Both the position numbers and the translations under genes were made by a program. A stretch of 64,000 nt of DNA, taken from the NCBI RefSeq assembly GCF_030272615.1, contig NC_081406.1, positions 262,786,624 through 262,850,623 of the forward strand, written 5' to 3'. The notes beneath the pieces are model-generated. The model was given only the letters and a program-made list of their open reading frames with translations, was not told the DNA's origin and did not search any database. Of this stretch, positions 1 through 12,261 are shown piece after piece (within the stretch, counting starts at the first letter, position 1; each line of letters opens with the position of its first letter). Source of the stretch: Cryptomeria japonica. Its lineage: Eukaryota > Streptophyta > Pinopsida > Cupressales > Cupressaceae.

Positions 1-465
1 ATACCGTAATTACTTCACGTTGGCAAGGTTTCTGGTTGATCTCTTGAATGTACACCCATTTCGTCTTTACTAATCTTTGAATCTGATTCAATCTTTTGAT
101 CCGCAACACAAATCCTTCTACAATCAACTAGCAATTCTCTTTTTCGCTCTGCAGGTGCTCAAAAACTCTCCTTCAAATGTAATTAGGGTAAAAATAACAT
201 AGTGAGACTTGCTTTTATAAACTTACCCACTGCATTAATTACTCAGCCAATAGGGTAACAAACCCTAATATACCACTTAACAAAACTTCCCAATACTGAC
301 AGGTATATAATTGATTGACAATCTTTTTGAAAACCGATAGACAATGATATCATGAATTCTCACAAAATAACTCAAAATGCAAAACTCTCTTACCACACAT
401 TTTTCAAGGGGTCTAGAAGTAGATTTACCACTATGCTCCCCTTAGGCCTATTTGAAAAGCTCAAT
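1..465 (-). other. Spacer beyond the gag of the left-edge copia element
   Basis: No convincing reading frame. By position this matches the spacer between gag and ORF2 in element D (45279-45626), so the window probably opens near the start of ORF2 of a SIRE-like element read leftwards. That is inferred from layout only. Confidence 0.3.
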
Positions 466-1344
466 TCACCGGTGCAGGATTCTCCATACTAGGTGAAGGG
501 ATAGATTCTTCTGTAGGCTTGTCCTCCAGATTATGTTCATCTTCTCTTTGGTTTCCTCAACATTGACCTTCTTCTTACCTTTCTGATCTTTAGAATGGTT
601 AACTGGTTTGTTCTTCCCGGTTCTACAGAACTTTGCCATGTGTCCTTGTTTGTGACAATGATAGAAAGCCATCCTAGTTGATCTCCAAAGTCTTGCATTA
701 CCTTTTCCATCTCTACTTCTATAGTTCATATCCACATGTCCATAATTATTACAAATGGTGCAAATCACATTTGTTACCTTTTCCATCTCAAATGGACTAA
801 ACCGTTTGACATAGGGTTTCTGTCAGTTCATGTTTCCCTGGTTGTCATAGGTTCTTCTCTAGTCACCATTAGGTCTTGGATTCATGTGAGGTGTCAGATT
901 GTTTTCTCCATATCTACATTCAACTAATCTATGTCCATACATGTTGCATGTGAAACAATGACCTTCAAATCTTCTAAACACATACCTAGCATTTGCATTA
1001 TAGCTTGTATCCTCATTAGGTCTTCTTTTACACACATTAGCAGTATGTCCAGGTTTGTGATAGATAAAGAAAACAAGTTTAAAATCTTTCTTAACGGTAA
1101 GCTTGTTAGGCTTAGGAGCAGCTTTACCTTTGTGCATGTTGCTCTTGTTACTGGAAGATTCTCCTTTCTCAGATGTATTGAAACCTAGTCCAGATGTGTC
1201 ACCTTTCATCCTCTGAGATTGGATCTTCTCATCCAGCATAGAAGAACTCTTATTCAACTTTTCAAGCTTCCCATTAGCCTCAGTGATCTCTTTGGTAAGA
1301 TCTTCATTGTGTTTAGTTATAGTCTCTCTTAGAGATGTTGCCAT
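466..1344 (-). pseudogene. SIRE-like Ty1/copia gag, zinc-knuckle part, broken
   Basis: Gag coats the element's RNA; the CCHC knuckles bind nucleic acid. Read on the minus strand there are four knuckle remnants. Only CFTCNMYGHRLVEC is complete. HKPGHTANVC and HCHKQGHMAKFC lack a leading cysteine, and CTICNNYGHVDMN has lost its last one. Lys-rich linkers separate them. Several knuckles in one gag is a feature I associate with SIRE/Maximus-type copia elements, and the order matches the gag of element D at 45.6-46.2 and 57.7-58.6 kb. The frame is split near 790-860, so this copy is dead. The primer site and LTR lie immediately upstream (1791-2903). Confidence 0.75.
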
Positions 1345-1388
1345 TTCAAGATCTAGCTGAATGCTTCTTTCTCTTCCTTCTCTTCATG

Positions 1389-1742
1389 TCAATGCTCATG
1401 CAAAGTTGCATTCTCTTGTTTGATCTTAGCAATCTCATGATCTCTTTCTTTGATTAGGTCTTCAACCGCCCTTCTTGCTTCAAGCTCTTGGCTCATACAG
1501 ATTGTTAGGGCTTCTAGCTCTCTCCTCAGATTTAACTTTTCACCGTTCACTTTTTCAACTTCTTTAGCCAATGCATCAATGATGTCTTCATCTAAAGAAC
1601 TATTATCAAATATCTCCAATAGTTTCTCAGTCAGCTCTCTCCTTTTGACTTGTTAAGCTTTAAATCTGACCCTTAGGGTTTCAAGCTCTTCCTTGGTTGC
1701 ATCAAGCACTCTAGCCATTTCTAAATAACTCATATCCCCCAT
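1389..1742 (-). pseudogene. N-terminal coiled-coil part of the same copia gag
   Basis: The minus-strand frame at 1389-1619 is rich in Glu, Lys and Leu with heptad-like spacing (for example LAKEVEKVNGEKLNLRRELE) and should form a coiled coil. It continues upstream, past one stop near 1655, to an ATG at about 1742, some 50 nt downstream of the primer binding site, where gag translation should begin. A similar coiled-coil block sits at 58126-58389 in element D, also just after a primer site. Probably the gag self-association region; no enzymatic motif. Confidence 0.6.
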
Positions 1743-1790
1743 GGTGGCTTTAGGGTTTCCTTCCAAGCGATTACACGTTAAGGAAGTTTG

Positions 1791-1804
1791 TCTTTGATAC
1801 CAAT
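1791..1804 (-). promoter_or_regulatory. Primer binding site (tRNA-iMet type, degenerate)
   Basis: On the minus strand TTGGTATCAAAGA follows the LTR end. It resembles TGGTATCAGAGC, the complement of the initiator tRNA-Met 3' end used by plant copia elements, with one change. Confidence 0.65.
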
Positions 1805-2903
1805 TGATAGATTTATAAAGCACTAAGGTGAGGGGGGTGAATCAGTGACAACAAAAAAATACCACTTCAAACACTGACTGGTAAAGATAGTTAACTAGCT
1901 TACTTAATACTATACATGCAATCCAAAATGATATTAAAGCATCCACAACAAGTAAAACATCCACCATAGCACAAGTGTTTATACGTGGAAAACCCAACTC
2001 AGAAAAACCACGGTGAGATAGGACTCACAAGTTAACTATTTGCAGTAATAGGTAACTAACCAGTTAAGGTCTACAAAAGTGCTCTGCTAGGAGTGAATCC
2101 TATTAAAGATCCCAAAGCCCTGTTAGGAGCTATACCATGTTAAAGGTAGTACCCTGTTAAGAGTAACCTCAGTAGAGGATTTCAAACCCAAACTAATGAA
2201 TCACCTGGTTAGAGTATTTGTACAATGAAGCTTGTTAGAGCTTACCCGGTTAGGGGATTTGACTATTGTAGTGATTAGAAAACAACAGGTGGTGTGATCT
2301 AGAAGTAACACATCTTGCTTGAATAGATCCTCTTCTGCTCACTCAAAACTGCATCACCGACATATTTTGCAACGCCTTCAGTAAATTGCAACAACTTAAC
2401 ACTTCTATCTCGCATCATAAAAATAGTTCATCATAATGTCATTATATAGACATTAGATTCCATGTCGGCTTAGGAATTTCATCATAATTTCCTAGGTGCA
2501 GTGTATCTGGACAATATAACATAACACATCATAGATTGCCGACAAATATGTCAGTTACGGACAACTCATCACAACCGGTGATAACTCATCACACAATTAA
2601 TGAAACCGGTTGGAACACTGATATCGGTTAAGAGTTAACCTCTTTCAACTCATATATCTATTATCCTCCATTTGCTTCCTTGTTGTTCTCTGCTGAATCT
2701 CCAAGATGGTATCATGCCATTCCTACATATACTGGTTGTCTAAATATACTAGTTAGACACCCTCAAAACCGATGAACTTCACTATACATATAATACCAAT
2801 TTTGCAATACAAAGACTTAGGAGTAATATTGGTTTGTCATAACTAAGATGAATATGACAATGTGAACATATGTGTGTGTATACATGTGCCATCAATGACA
2901 ACA
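1805..2903 (-). mobile_element. 5' LTR of SIRE-like copia element (runs off left edge)
   Basis: About 1.1 kb, starting TG at 1805 and ending CA at 2903 in plus coordinates. It carries two blocks shared by every SIRE-like LTR here: GAGGGGGGTGAATCAG at about 1836 and a GTGGAAAACCC ... AAAAACCACGGTGAGA block at 1984-2023. Between 2040 and 2280 it has many degenerate copies of CCNGTTAAGG. The right end (ATCAATGACAACA) matches the usual LTR terminus of this group. Its partner lies outside the window, so the boundaries are from motifs only. Confidence 0.65.
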
Positions 2904-3375
2904 CATGAAGTCATCCATTACAATCATCATCAAGCCAACAGACCGCTTTTGCAACTTGAATCTCTCCAACTTCAACCTATCCAACATATGCAAATGAGAG
3001 GACGAATGCCCCTTAAATACATGTTAATGGATTTGAATTTTGTCACGGGCCAACATCGAGGGAGTTTCCCGCCCGAGGCACAACCAACAATGCAACCCTA
3101 GGAAGGGTCCTGCCCCAAAATAAGATAGGGACAAGGGCGCCATGCGCTTATCCAAGGGGGTACAACGGCACCACGCCCCTGTCCTACCCATTTCTCTAAG
3201 GCAGAGTGTGGACGGGGTGATGCAGAGGCTAAGGAAGAAGTTATTTTTTAGGGCTGAGCAATCTCTGGTCTCTGATTAGGCTAGAGGACTTGAACTCGCA
3301 TGCTTGAGGACCCTAATGTAGTAAAAAATTGCTAGGGTCTTAATTTTATGACACTACAGTTGCATAAATTATTTT
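2904..3375. other. Unassigned DNA between two copia LTRs
   Basis: No gene seen. The part at about 3100-3310 is more GC-rich than its surroundings. I recognise nothing in it. Confidence 0.3.
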
Positions 3376-4571
3376 TGGAATCCAAGAACACTAAGAGGGG
3401 GGGGTGAATAAGTGTTATGCCTGTATAATCAATTTTAACCTTATTAACAATGCAGTTCAGTAAGCGGCAAATATGAAAGAATATAACAACAAATAGAAAT
3501 GAAGCAACCACAAGAGCATACACCATAACAAAGAGATTTATACATGGAAAACCTCAAAGAGGAAAAACCACAGTGGGATTGGTGACCCACAATATCTATC
3601 CACTAGCCAAATGAATAAATATTACAATGGGGGCCTGCACATGCAAGAAGGCCAACAACCTAGAGCACACTCCTCATCACAAAAAGGAGCCTTACTGACT
3701 ACAAAATAAATCCAGACTACAATCCAGAAAGAAGAGTGAACTGTAAAGATAGCATCTCCTATTCCTGAGAATAGTTTCGGTTAAGCTTAGTATCGGTGGC
3801 CTTAAACCTCTCTTACCAACCCAATTCGATCACCTATGATCAACTAAAACCTCTGCATATGATTGCAAAATTATTCGCACACAGATAGTCTTATATCCCA
3901 TTTTCCCATTACCAATATCTACAAAGAGATCTTACATCATATATATACCAACCCAGGACCTAAACAATTAGGTTGGCCACCTAAAAGATAATACAATAAA
4001 TTCATAACATAAACCTGCAATCCAATGATCAACTAAGTCATTTTATGCCGAAAACAATATAAACCAATCATTAAATCCTGTCAGTAACACATCAGGAACA
4101 TCCTTCAACACGTTACACAAACCGATCCATAACCTAGATAATATTGGACCCAAAATAGGTCATCATAAACCAAATCCAACACCACCTATCAATAGGAACA
4201 TGAACAAGATAACCAAAAGCATCCTGAAAGCCATCTAGAAGCCACACCAACACCACTTATCATGTGCATCAAAAGATCTTCAACAAAGCTCGGCCGGTAA
4301 AACCCTTACTGGTGACCAAAAGACTTACTAGAGCAAATGATAGCTCCTGAGTCATCAAATCCCGAACCAACTAATCGTGATACACATCTGAATAGCATGA
4401 ATGACAGATCCAAATTAATTCCACAAACCAAAGCATACGGAGCATACCAGATCAATATCATAATCCAACCACTCTACTAGAACCAACCGGTAAACAAGCA
4501 AAACAACCGGTGTTGCCATCAATGACAAAACATCAATGCAGCACAATCAATTCCTCCAAATTGCCAACAAT
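3376..4571 (-). mobile_element. SIRE-like copia LTR, boundaries approximate
   Basis: It shows both family blocks: ACTAAGAGGGGGGGGTGAA at about 3390 and ATGGAAAACCTC ... GAAAAACCACAGTGGGA at 3543-3577. The right end has TTGCCATCAATGACA (about 4514) and TTGCCAACA, followed by a pyrimidine run that may be an eroded polypurine tract on the minus strand. No partner LTR or primer site could be paired with it, so it may be a solo LTR or a remnant. Confidence 0.5.
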
Positions 4572-7290
4572 TTTCCCTTTGTTTCCTTTTTCTCTAAACC
4601 TCGATGCAAATAAATCATTCTGCAACCTTTCAAAATTATGACATCATTATTTTATGCATGATTTTATCTGTGCCTGAACCCTTTACATAATCACGTTTTA
4701 CTTTCCTTGTTGCGATGCTTTCATAAAATATTAAAACATTACTACATAATCACCTTCATGATACATGTGAATGATTTCAATCCCTGTTCTAGATTCCTTT
4801 TGAAAAATACCACTCACTGGTAAAATATTTCACCATTTCCTTTTGCTATATTTCCCCTAAACCAAATCATGAACTATATCGAGTGAAATATTTCACCATT
4901 TCCTTTTGCTATATTTCCCTAAACCAAATCATGAACCATGTCCTATTATTTATTCATACTTGATGAAAAATGGGTGAATGCTTTCACCTCTTACTGCAAT
5001 TTATCCTCAAGTGAAAAATAAAAATCCTCATTCCATCCACCTAACAATAACACATTTCATACAAATAAAATATATTAATGGCACTTTACTCCTTTTATTG
5101 CACATTCCTAGGGTAAAAATCTGATAGGAAACTCTTCACTGCTGCACTTTGTCGTTGATACTTGATAAGCCTTTAATATTCCATGATAAGGCTCAACTCT
5201 GAGCCAACATATTACCACAGGTGGAAAAATTATGCACGTTGATTCTCCACATAGAAATACCTGAATCTACAGGACTATTGATATAACCTGTATAAATATT
5301 TGGCATTGATATTCCCTTCCACCATACTGATTTGGTCTATGCATCCATGGCAATCTTAGAAAACTGGTCCTCTTCATGTTTTGTATATTCAACAAGCCCT
5401 AGTGACTACTAGTGCACATTCGAGGCCTCATTTCAACATCTTCTGGAGCTACAAAGTTATATAAATTAAACTCAAATACTCTGCAAAGAGTAGGCATGAT
5501 CTTGAAATAATTGAATCAAATCATTTGCTAATTTACTCATTGCGACCTACGCTTCTGTTATGCTCCATGATTTAGTTGATACATTATGCTTAGAACACGG
5601 GTTTACATATGCTATGAAACATATTCCATGTGGTCACCACAACCTTTTCCCTCACACTCTATTCACTTGTGCTCACATGGCTCTCACGTCTCCCTTCACA
5701 CCCAGACAGTCACCATCTCAGCCTTTGACAAAACTTTTCTACATCATTGGTATTTTGACGGATGTCCGATCCATTCCTCATAACTTTCACAACCTTATTC
5801 TTGCAAAGCGGCGTGGCAACGGTTTATGTGCATAGTCCATGATTCCACATTTTTCCTATATGTCTATTATGGAACTTTCACATCAATATTGGATAGTATT
5901 CTCGTTTCTTTATGCTTCAATGAATGCCCAAAATTATTTTCAAACTCCCACCAAACTTGCAGATGCAAATTTACTGTGAAAATGACAGATCTAAACAGTC
6001 ATTCCTCATATTACTAGCCCATATGCCCTAAAGGAAAATTATAAAACAGTGCACAAAGTGAAGATATAGAGGGACTATTTCGATACTCCTGCAAAATCGT
6101 TTGCTTGGAATATCTGCCAACCTCTGCGGCATGCTCATTCGATGTATACTCAACAATCACTGCCTCCACATTTCGCTTTCATCCCAATCGGATACCTTCA
6201 TGCTTTTGTCTATGTCTTCCACATTTTGCATGTCTTAAAACAACTGCAACCACAATAATTATTGAACTTTATCCATGCCTAAATAAATCTCCACACCATA
6301 CTTGGTAGGCTCCCATTTTAGTGCTGGCATGGATTGATATTGGCGGAGGGTTGTGGAGTCTGGGTATACACATGCCTATTGCATTTTGCTTGAGAGTTTT
6401 TACGACTTCATCAATACTCCATTCAATGCACCTGTTGCAACCATGATGCGTCTGAGATCACATTCCTTTTCGGGCTCAAATAGCCCATTGTGCCTTGCCT
6501 ACGCCCTCACATTTTTCATACAATGTCCACCTGGGAATTTTGATTCACAGTAACCAACAAAAGTTCTCACGCCTCTATGCTCCCATTGATTTCATACACT
6601 GCAAGATTCACCACGCCTGGAATACACAGCCTCATCCTCAATCTGGGTTCGAGTCCTCAGGCTACTAGGGCTACTGCCTGGTATTCTTTCGTTCGGCCAC
6701 AAAACCCTAAGATTTACCTTCTCTATGCTTGTCTTTCCCTAAGTCGTCGATGGGGTAGTATTTTATTTCATCATGACTACTTGCATATCCTGCAACATAT
6801 TTCTTCTCACCTCTAATGCTAAGCGAGATACAATTCGCCCTCTACATGGCTGCGTACTTGGCCTAGCCCGCGCAACATTTACGTTGACCCCTCTTATCAT
6901 GTGGGGTAACATCTTCACGTGCCTCTCCTTCCCGCAACACTTTCATTTGGTCCCCAAGACCACCACGGGATTGGGCAACGACCCTCTTGTTGCTTTTCAT
7001 CTTCCCCGCAGAGCTCTTTGGATGTCTCTCCCCACCCTGCGGGTTGGCAGGGAGAGCTTCTTCTTTCGCGCTGCTTGCATTTCCTATCTCGCGACCCTCC
7101 TTTCCCATTGGTCTTTAGAATGCGGGGTGCGGGGAAACTTCATCCCCACCAACCTGCACCCTTCTTTAAGTGGCTTGATGCTTCATGCCGGAAAAAAGAT
7201 GAAGCCTTTCTCACGTCCTTAAAACTCAAACTTGTCCCTATTATACGTACTCTTTTGGCGTGGGGCCCACTAAATTCTAAATGAGAAACA
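4572..7290. other. No recognisable gene; old repeat-like DNA
   Basis: The part at 4572-6600 is AT-rich with short frames only, and none resembles a known family. From 6840 to 7270 the base composition turns GC-rich and a 149-codon plus-strand frame is open (6773-7222), but the predicted protein has no motif I know and overlaps open frames on both strands. At about 4800-4940 a stretch containing ATTTCACCATTTCCTTTTGC occurs twice in tandem. Confidence 0.3.
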
Positions 7291-8806
7291 ATATATATGA
7301 GGCCAAATCATTAAAATGGTTTACCTAATCTTTTCTCTTATTCTGTTGGAGACTCAAATTAAGATATATGGGATTTCACACTCTCAATTTACCTCATGCC
7401 TAGTTTACCACGAGCCCACCATATTGGAAAAGAATAATCAATAATAAAATAAATAATTTAATTAATCCACTCATTCATAATATTGATATTATTTTAACTG
7501 GACCCTCTATAGTATCATAAGATATTTAAATCAATCAAAATGATTTAAATACTTTTGTTTGCTCCCACCATCCCTATGAGCCTAAGTATAATATTATTTA
7601 GATCAATTTGATCCCGAATAATATATATACTTAATTGAGAAAGCATTAATTGGTTACACAAGGTCTAAGCTTTAGTCGGACCCCAAAGTAGGCCCGGCTA
7701 AAAAAAATTGTTTATGATCAACTGAACCTAGAGAAATGCTCTAAAACACTGAGTGGATGCATCTAGGAGAGAAAATTTGAGCAAATGCTCATTAATTATG
7801 AAATTTTTGCAACTCTGAGATTCAGTCAAAAACTCCTGAGCAACCTCTTGAACTTGCTTTTAAAACTAATCAAAACACCTTATTAGGGCTTGCAGGCTGG
7901 CACATTGACAAAATGTAATATGAAGAATCTAGGGCATTAGATAGATCGTCATTACGACATACGAGGAAAATTTTGTTAACCTCCAAAGTTTCCTACTCGG
8001 GATTTTGTGAATCTTAAACTGCTGAATCAACCTGAGTTGCATACGAAACCTGATTTGAAAAAATATCAAATCTCCACTTCAAGGGCCGCCACTTGGTATT
8101 CTTGCACATTTAGTTACCTTGAACATGTGTGCAAGAGGGTTTGACCTGATTAGGTCACATGTGCAAAATATTAACCCTCAAAGTTGGCTTCTTTTAAAAC
8201 ATTGAACATGCTGCTCATAAACCCTAAAAAAGTTCATTTGGAATGGGCTTCAAAAACTGATCAAATGATGAGCTAGGGGGCTACAAACTGGGAATATAGC
8301 AGATAATTTTATATGGAATCATGAGGTACAACCACCTTTATGTGCAGGTCAAATCAACATGAAATAAAAATTCACAAAGAAGGTACCAAACTGCTGTTTG
8401 ACATTGTTCAGTTTGCAATACTGAACTTTTTACAAACGGGGCCAACTTGGGAAACTTGTCAAATGGATTCATGGGGCTAATCCACTTGGAAAGGGGCATC
8501 AAAAAATTTCAGAGAATCATGGAAAACTCTTCGTTTGGCTTGACATTCAACTGGCACAAAGATATAATGCCTCAAAGAGGGCTACTCAAAAAAAGGTAAA
8601 TTATTGTATATCAGCAAGCCAACTTCTAAACCTCCAAAGGAGACTTCACAAACTCATCAAATATGATCAAGGGAAGCTGAAAATAGATACATGGAACCTC
8701 TGTAAGGTTCTTAACATCCTCCCTAAGGGATTTTTCATGAAACTCAATAGGTGCAAAAATATGAGCTCACAAACTGATTTTGATTACAATATACAAAATT
8801 TTGAAC
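7291..8806. other. Non-coding DNA, possible interior of the PDS5-carrying element
   Basis: AT-rich, no coding signal. It lies downstream (minus strand) of the PDS5-like sequence and would be the interior of that element if it is a retrotransposon. I found no polypurine tract and no second copy of the 9697-11506 LTR here. Confidence 0.25.
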
Positions 8807-9644
8807 CTAGGTCCTCAAAATTATGCAAAATTTGGAGGTCCCAACAAAAGTCTCAAGTGAAACTTCTTGCAAAGATGATGTAGACAACTCATTCCCCAAG
8901 GTTGTCCTCATATCCTCTTGAGTTAAATCAACATGCCTAAGAAAGTCATCATATAAATTTCTACATATTATAGGTGAGGTATCTCTATCCTTATGTTGTT
9001 CCACCAATATTCTTAACAATTCATGTGCCATGGGTGACACATCTTGCTCACCTTCCCAAACAGCCCATAAATCATTTGACATGAGTTTAGAAATTTCATC
9101 ATCCTCCTCATATAAAACTGAAAAACATGATGGATTGCATAGAAGTAATCACGCTACTAGGATGAACCTCATCAATAACACTCCAAAATATATGAAACAT
9201 CTTGTGAATGATATCTACACAATCTGTGGATATCATAGTTTTTAAATCTAAACTTTGCAAATATTTCAATTAGTTTTATCCTCTTACAAAAATAAGGGTT
9301 CTTGATGTCATCCAAACCTTCAAAGCTTGCCACCATGATCTGAAGTACTTCTTTCATAATATGGTTTTCATAAGGATCATTAGGGGTTGTTAACCTCATA
9401 ATTTCACTAATGCATGAAATAGTTGCAAGTTTTATCACCTCATTGTGATGTCTCATAAGTCGTGGCTTTACCAAAGAACATACCAATGGAGTTATAGCAA
9501 TTTGCATTTTTGGCAATTGCTTAAACAAACCTCTACCTCCTCCAAAGTACTTAGAATAACCTCCTTTTGTTGAGATGTATGTTCTAGTTTCATTCCTATC
9601 TTATAAATCCTTTCTTCCAAATCTCTTTCTCTCGATGAAGCCAT
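8807..9644 (-). pseudogene. PDS5-like cohesin-regulator fragment, broken and intronless
   Basis: PDS5 is a HEAT-repeat protein that binds cohesin on chromosomes. From an ATG at 9644 the minus strand encodes a start like plant PDS5 (DLEERIYKIGMKLE ... LSTLEEVEVCLSN). After a frameshift near 9525 come SCISEIMRLTTPNDPY, MKEVLQIMVASFEGL and KRIKLIEIFAKFR, which align with the PDS5 N-terminal HEAT region. After a second frameshift near 9230 the colinear signal continues (an IIHKMFHIFW-like stretch, then EEDDEISKLMSNDL) to about 8807. Roughly 280 codons, about a fifth of a PDS5 protein. No intron interrupts them, which suggests a processed copy. The ATG lies only 38 nt beyond a retrotransposon primer site (9683-9695), where gag would start. 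The family match is by memory of plant PDS5, not a search. Confidence 0.75.
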
Positions 9645-9682
9645 GTTTGTAACTATAAGTGTCCACAAGATGGCAGGATGAT

Positions 9683-9695
9683 AACTCTGATACCA
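9683..9695 (-). promoter_or_regulatory. Primer binding site, tRNA-iMet type
   Basis: Minus strand TGGTATCAGAGTT, separated by one base from the LTR end at 9697. Eleven bases match the initiator tRNA-Met complement. This places a 5' LTR to the right and the element interior to the left. Confidence 0.7.
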
Positions 9696-9696
9696 C

Positions 9697-11506
9697 TGTA
9701 ATATCCCTTGTTGATTATGGCCTTATAATGCCGAAGATAGGCTCAAGGAATATTGTCAAACAATTCACATACAACATTTAGCTTGTTGGTCTAAGTTTCA
9801 AACTGTGCAATAGCCCTTGCTATTATATAACTGAAATGCGTAGGGAACATTGACAAACAGTTGTCTATTAACCTTCAATTTGTTGTTCACAAGTTTTAGA
9901 CTGATAACTTGCGTGTTATTGACATGGGACAACTTTTGTATCACTCTGCGTGTTATGCAACTTTCTTTGGGTTTTGGTTGTTTGATCATATGAACACAAT
10001 GAACTGAAATGGATTACTAATAAAGAAAGCATACCATCGTCCTATTTAGCTAATTGACATTTTGTCAAACAATTGTCTTGCATCCTTAGATTTGAAAACC
10101 AAACTTATTACAGCACATATAGAGCTCAATTCTAAAATGAAGGTACAACAACGACACTTTCTCATGACATGTAAAACTCTATGCAAATAGTCACTTATAG
10201 CCAATAGGAATTTAGATAAACATATGGAATGCAAAATTGGCTTCAATCCTTTTTATTCAAATTGAAATACTGGTATGTAATGGATTGGTTACAAGCTCAA
10301 ATACCAATGTGTTGATTAGAATAACCAAGACTCTTGGCTTTTCAATGAATGGCACTTCTACAATGGAAGACACTATTACTATTTAATGTAATCATAAATA
10401 GATGCAAAGTAACATGAAAAACATGTTTTATTGCAGCATCTATACTAATAATGATATGGCAGCCACAAAACAGTCCTCAAACATCTTCCTTAAGCTCAAA
10501 TTATGCCTCTACATGTGTCACCCCTGTTTTTGCCTAAAAACTTTCAAAATAAATAAATGTGGCAATAAAAAGTCTCCAAATTGGTATAAAAATGATTTCC
10601 AGGATAATAGCAATTGATTCCTCAAATACCCATAACCAAAGGATGCCTCCAAGTGAAGATATGAACAAAATATGTTTTAGTGATGCCCTAGCAGTGGTTT
10701 ATCAAACCCCTGAAATTAATTATCAGCAAGCTAATAGCTCCTCCAAGATACTCCAAAATGATTGCTAGGACCTCCCAAGATGAATGCTCAAACACCCACA
10801 AAGAAACAACATCTGAATGAGGCCATATGAACAAAATCGTGATATTCCTCCAGCTGATGTAAAGTCTAAAAATGACCTATGATGAGAACTTGGAAAAGGA
10901 TAGATGCAGTCAGCTCTTAGGTAGTAAAATTGATGAGGACTCCTAACCTCAAATGCCTCCAATGTTCTCCAAATCAGACCCTAGTAATATTTGGCCCTTG
11001 GCCATCAATTAAGCTCCACTGAAAGGACTAAGTTATCCTTCCCAATCTGCAATAATCTCAGCTGATAGTTTTATAGCCTCAAAATTGCTTAACCTATGAG
11101 AGTTTTCGTTCCCAAAGGCTTGATAATGGCAGAAACCCAAACTGGTTCCTTCTCCACACAAGATCTCCAAATCAAATATCAAATCCCCAATGATTAGAAG
11201 CTTAACTTGACCTTCTTTTATACTTTTTCTCCAGCCTTTCAAGAAGCTTCTAGAAATAATATTTAAATAATATTATTTCACTTAAGTGACTTTTATGATA
11301 TATTATTAATTTAAGTCACTTTATTAAATTAATTAAATATAAAGTTACCTTTTAATTTTTATTTATTTAAGAACTTTATACATAATTAACTTAATACTTT
11401 TAATTAAAATAATCAATTAAGCTATCCTTAAGAAATATCATTAATTGGGACAACTTAATTAATTTAATTAATTAATTATTCTGCCTCAAAAAATGGGGAC
11501 ATTACA
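9697..11506 (-). mobile_element. LTR with TGTAATATCCC / GGGGACATTACA ends
   Basis: 1810 bp. The left end TGTAATATCCC and the right end GGGGACATTACA are near-perfect inverted termini, and the primer site abuts the left end, as expected for the 5' LTR of a minus-strand element. The interior has no coding signal; 11260-11480 is very AT-rich. The partner 3' LTR was not found, so the element is truncated. It appears to have cut into the copia LTR at 11507-12261. Confidence 0.65.
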
Positions 11507-12261
11507 TTTGGTGATTGTTTGTGTGTTCGAGAATGTTAAGCGGACATGGGAAGTGTCTAGACAAATTGTTTTGGTCTGCATCATTGTTTTGGATCGGATT
11601 GAGCTGACTTGGGTAACACGTTTCATTTGTGTGTTATGTCTTTTTGGGCCAACAGGAAGAAGATCTAATTTGACGTTGTGGATATATAAGATTGATTGAT
11701 TTGATCATTTTTTATATCAGTGGTTGTGTGGGAAGTGTGTATGAGCGATTGTATGCAATTTCACGTGCGCAAGTGAAGGATTTGTGCTCCGGCATAATGC
11801 AGAACAATAGAACATAGCAGTGTTGCAAAATAGTGTATTTTGTGCTTAACCAAAACTATATTTTGGTATTTGTATATGTTGTTTATCATTTTAGACATTC
11901 CAATTATTATATGTAATCATTTTTAAGGTAGTGAGCCTTCCGAGGTTATAACCCTTATTGTAATTTGAGCAGTTAGCTCTAGGCAGAGTGCCTGAATGCA
12001 TGCGCATTCCCCTCATGTAATATTATTATACTTCTAACAAGGTATATTAATATTGTGGGTCTCAATCCCACCATATTTTTTCCCTTAACTGGGTTTCCAC
12101 GTAAAATTCCTAGTGTTATGGTGTTATGGTTATTTGATTTGTTTTTTTGCACTCTACTTTTATTCATTTGTATTAAAAGGCTTAAAGGACATATTAAGAA
12201 TTTTTAAAATTGTATAACACTGATTCACCCCTCCCCCCCTCTTAATGTTCCTTGATGCCAA
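11507..12261 (+). mobile_element. Truncated SIRE-like copia LTR, plus orientation
   Basis: The family blocks appear in the opposite orientation to most others here: TCAATCCCACCATATTTTTT ... TGGGTTTCCACGTAAA at about 12060-12103 and TGATTCACCCCTCCCCCCC at about 12222, ending GATGCCAACA at 12261. No primer site follows, so this is a 3' or solo LTR. Its 5' part is missing where the 9697-11506 LTR abuts. It breaks the copia integrase frame at 12262. Confidence 0.6.

Noticed and set aside
6773-7222. 149-codon plus-strand frame in a GC-rich patch
   Set aside because: Overlaps other open frames on both strands, no recognisable motif, no conserved neighbours.
9683-9695. tRNA-like sequences at primer sites
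   Set aside because: Only 11-18 bases complementary to tRNA ends; no cloverleaf can be formed, so not tRNA genes.
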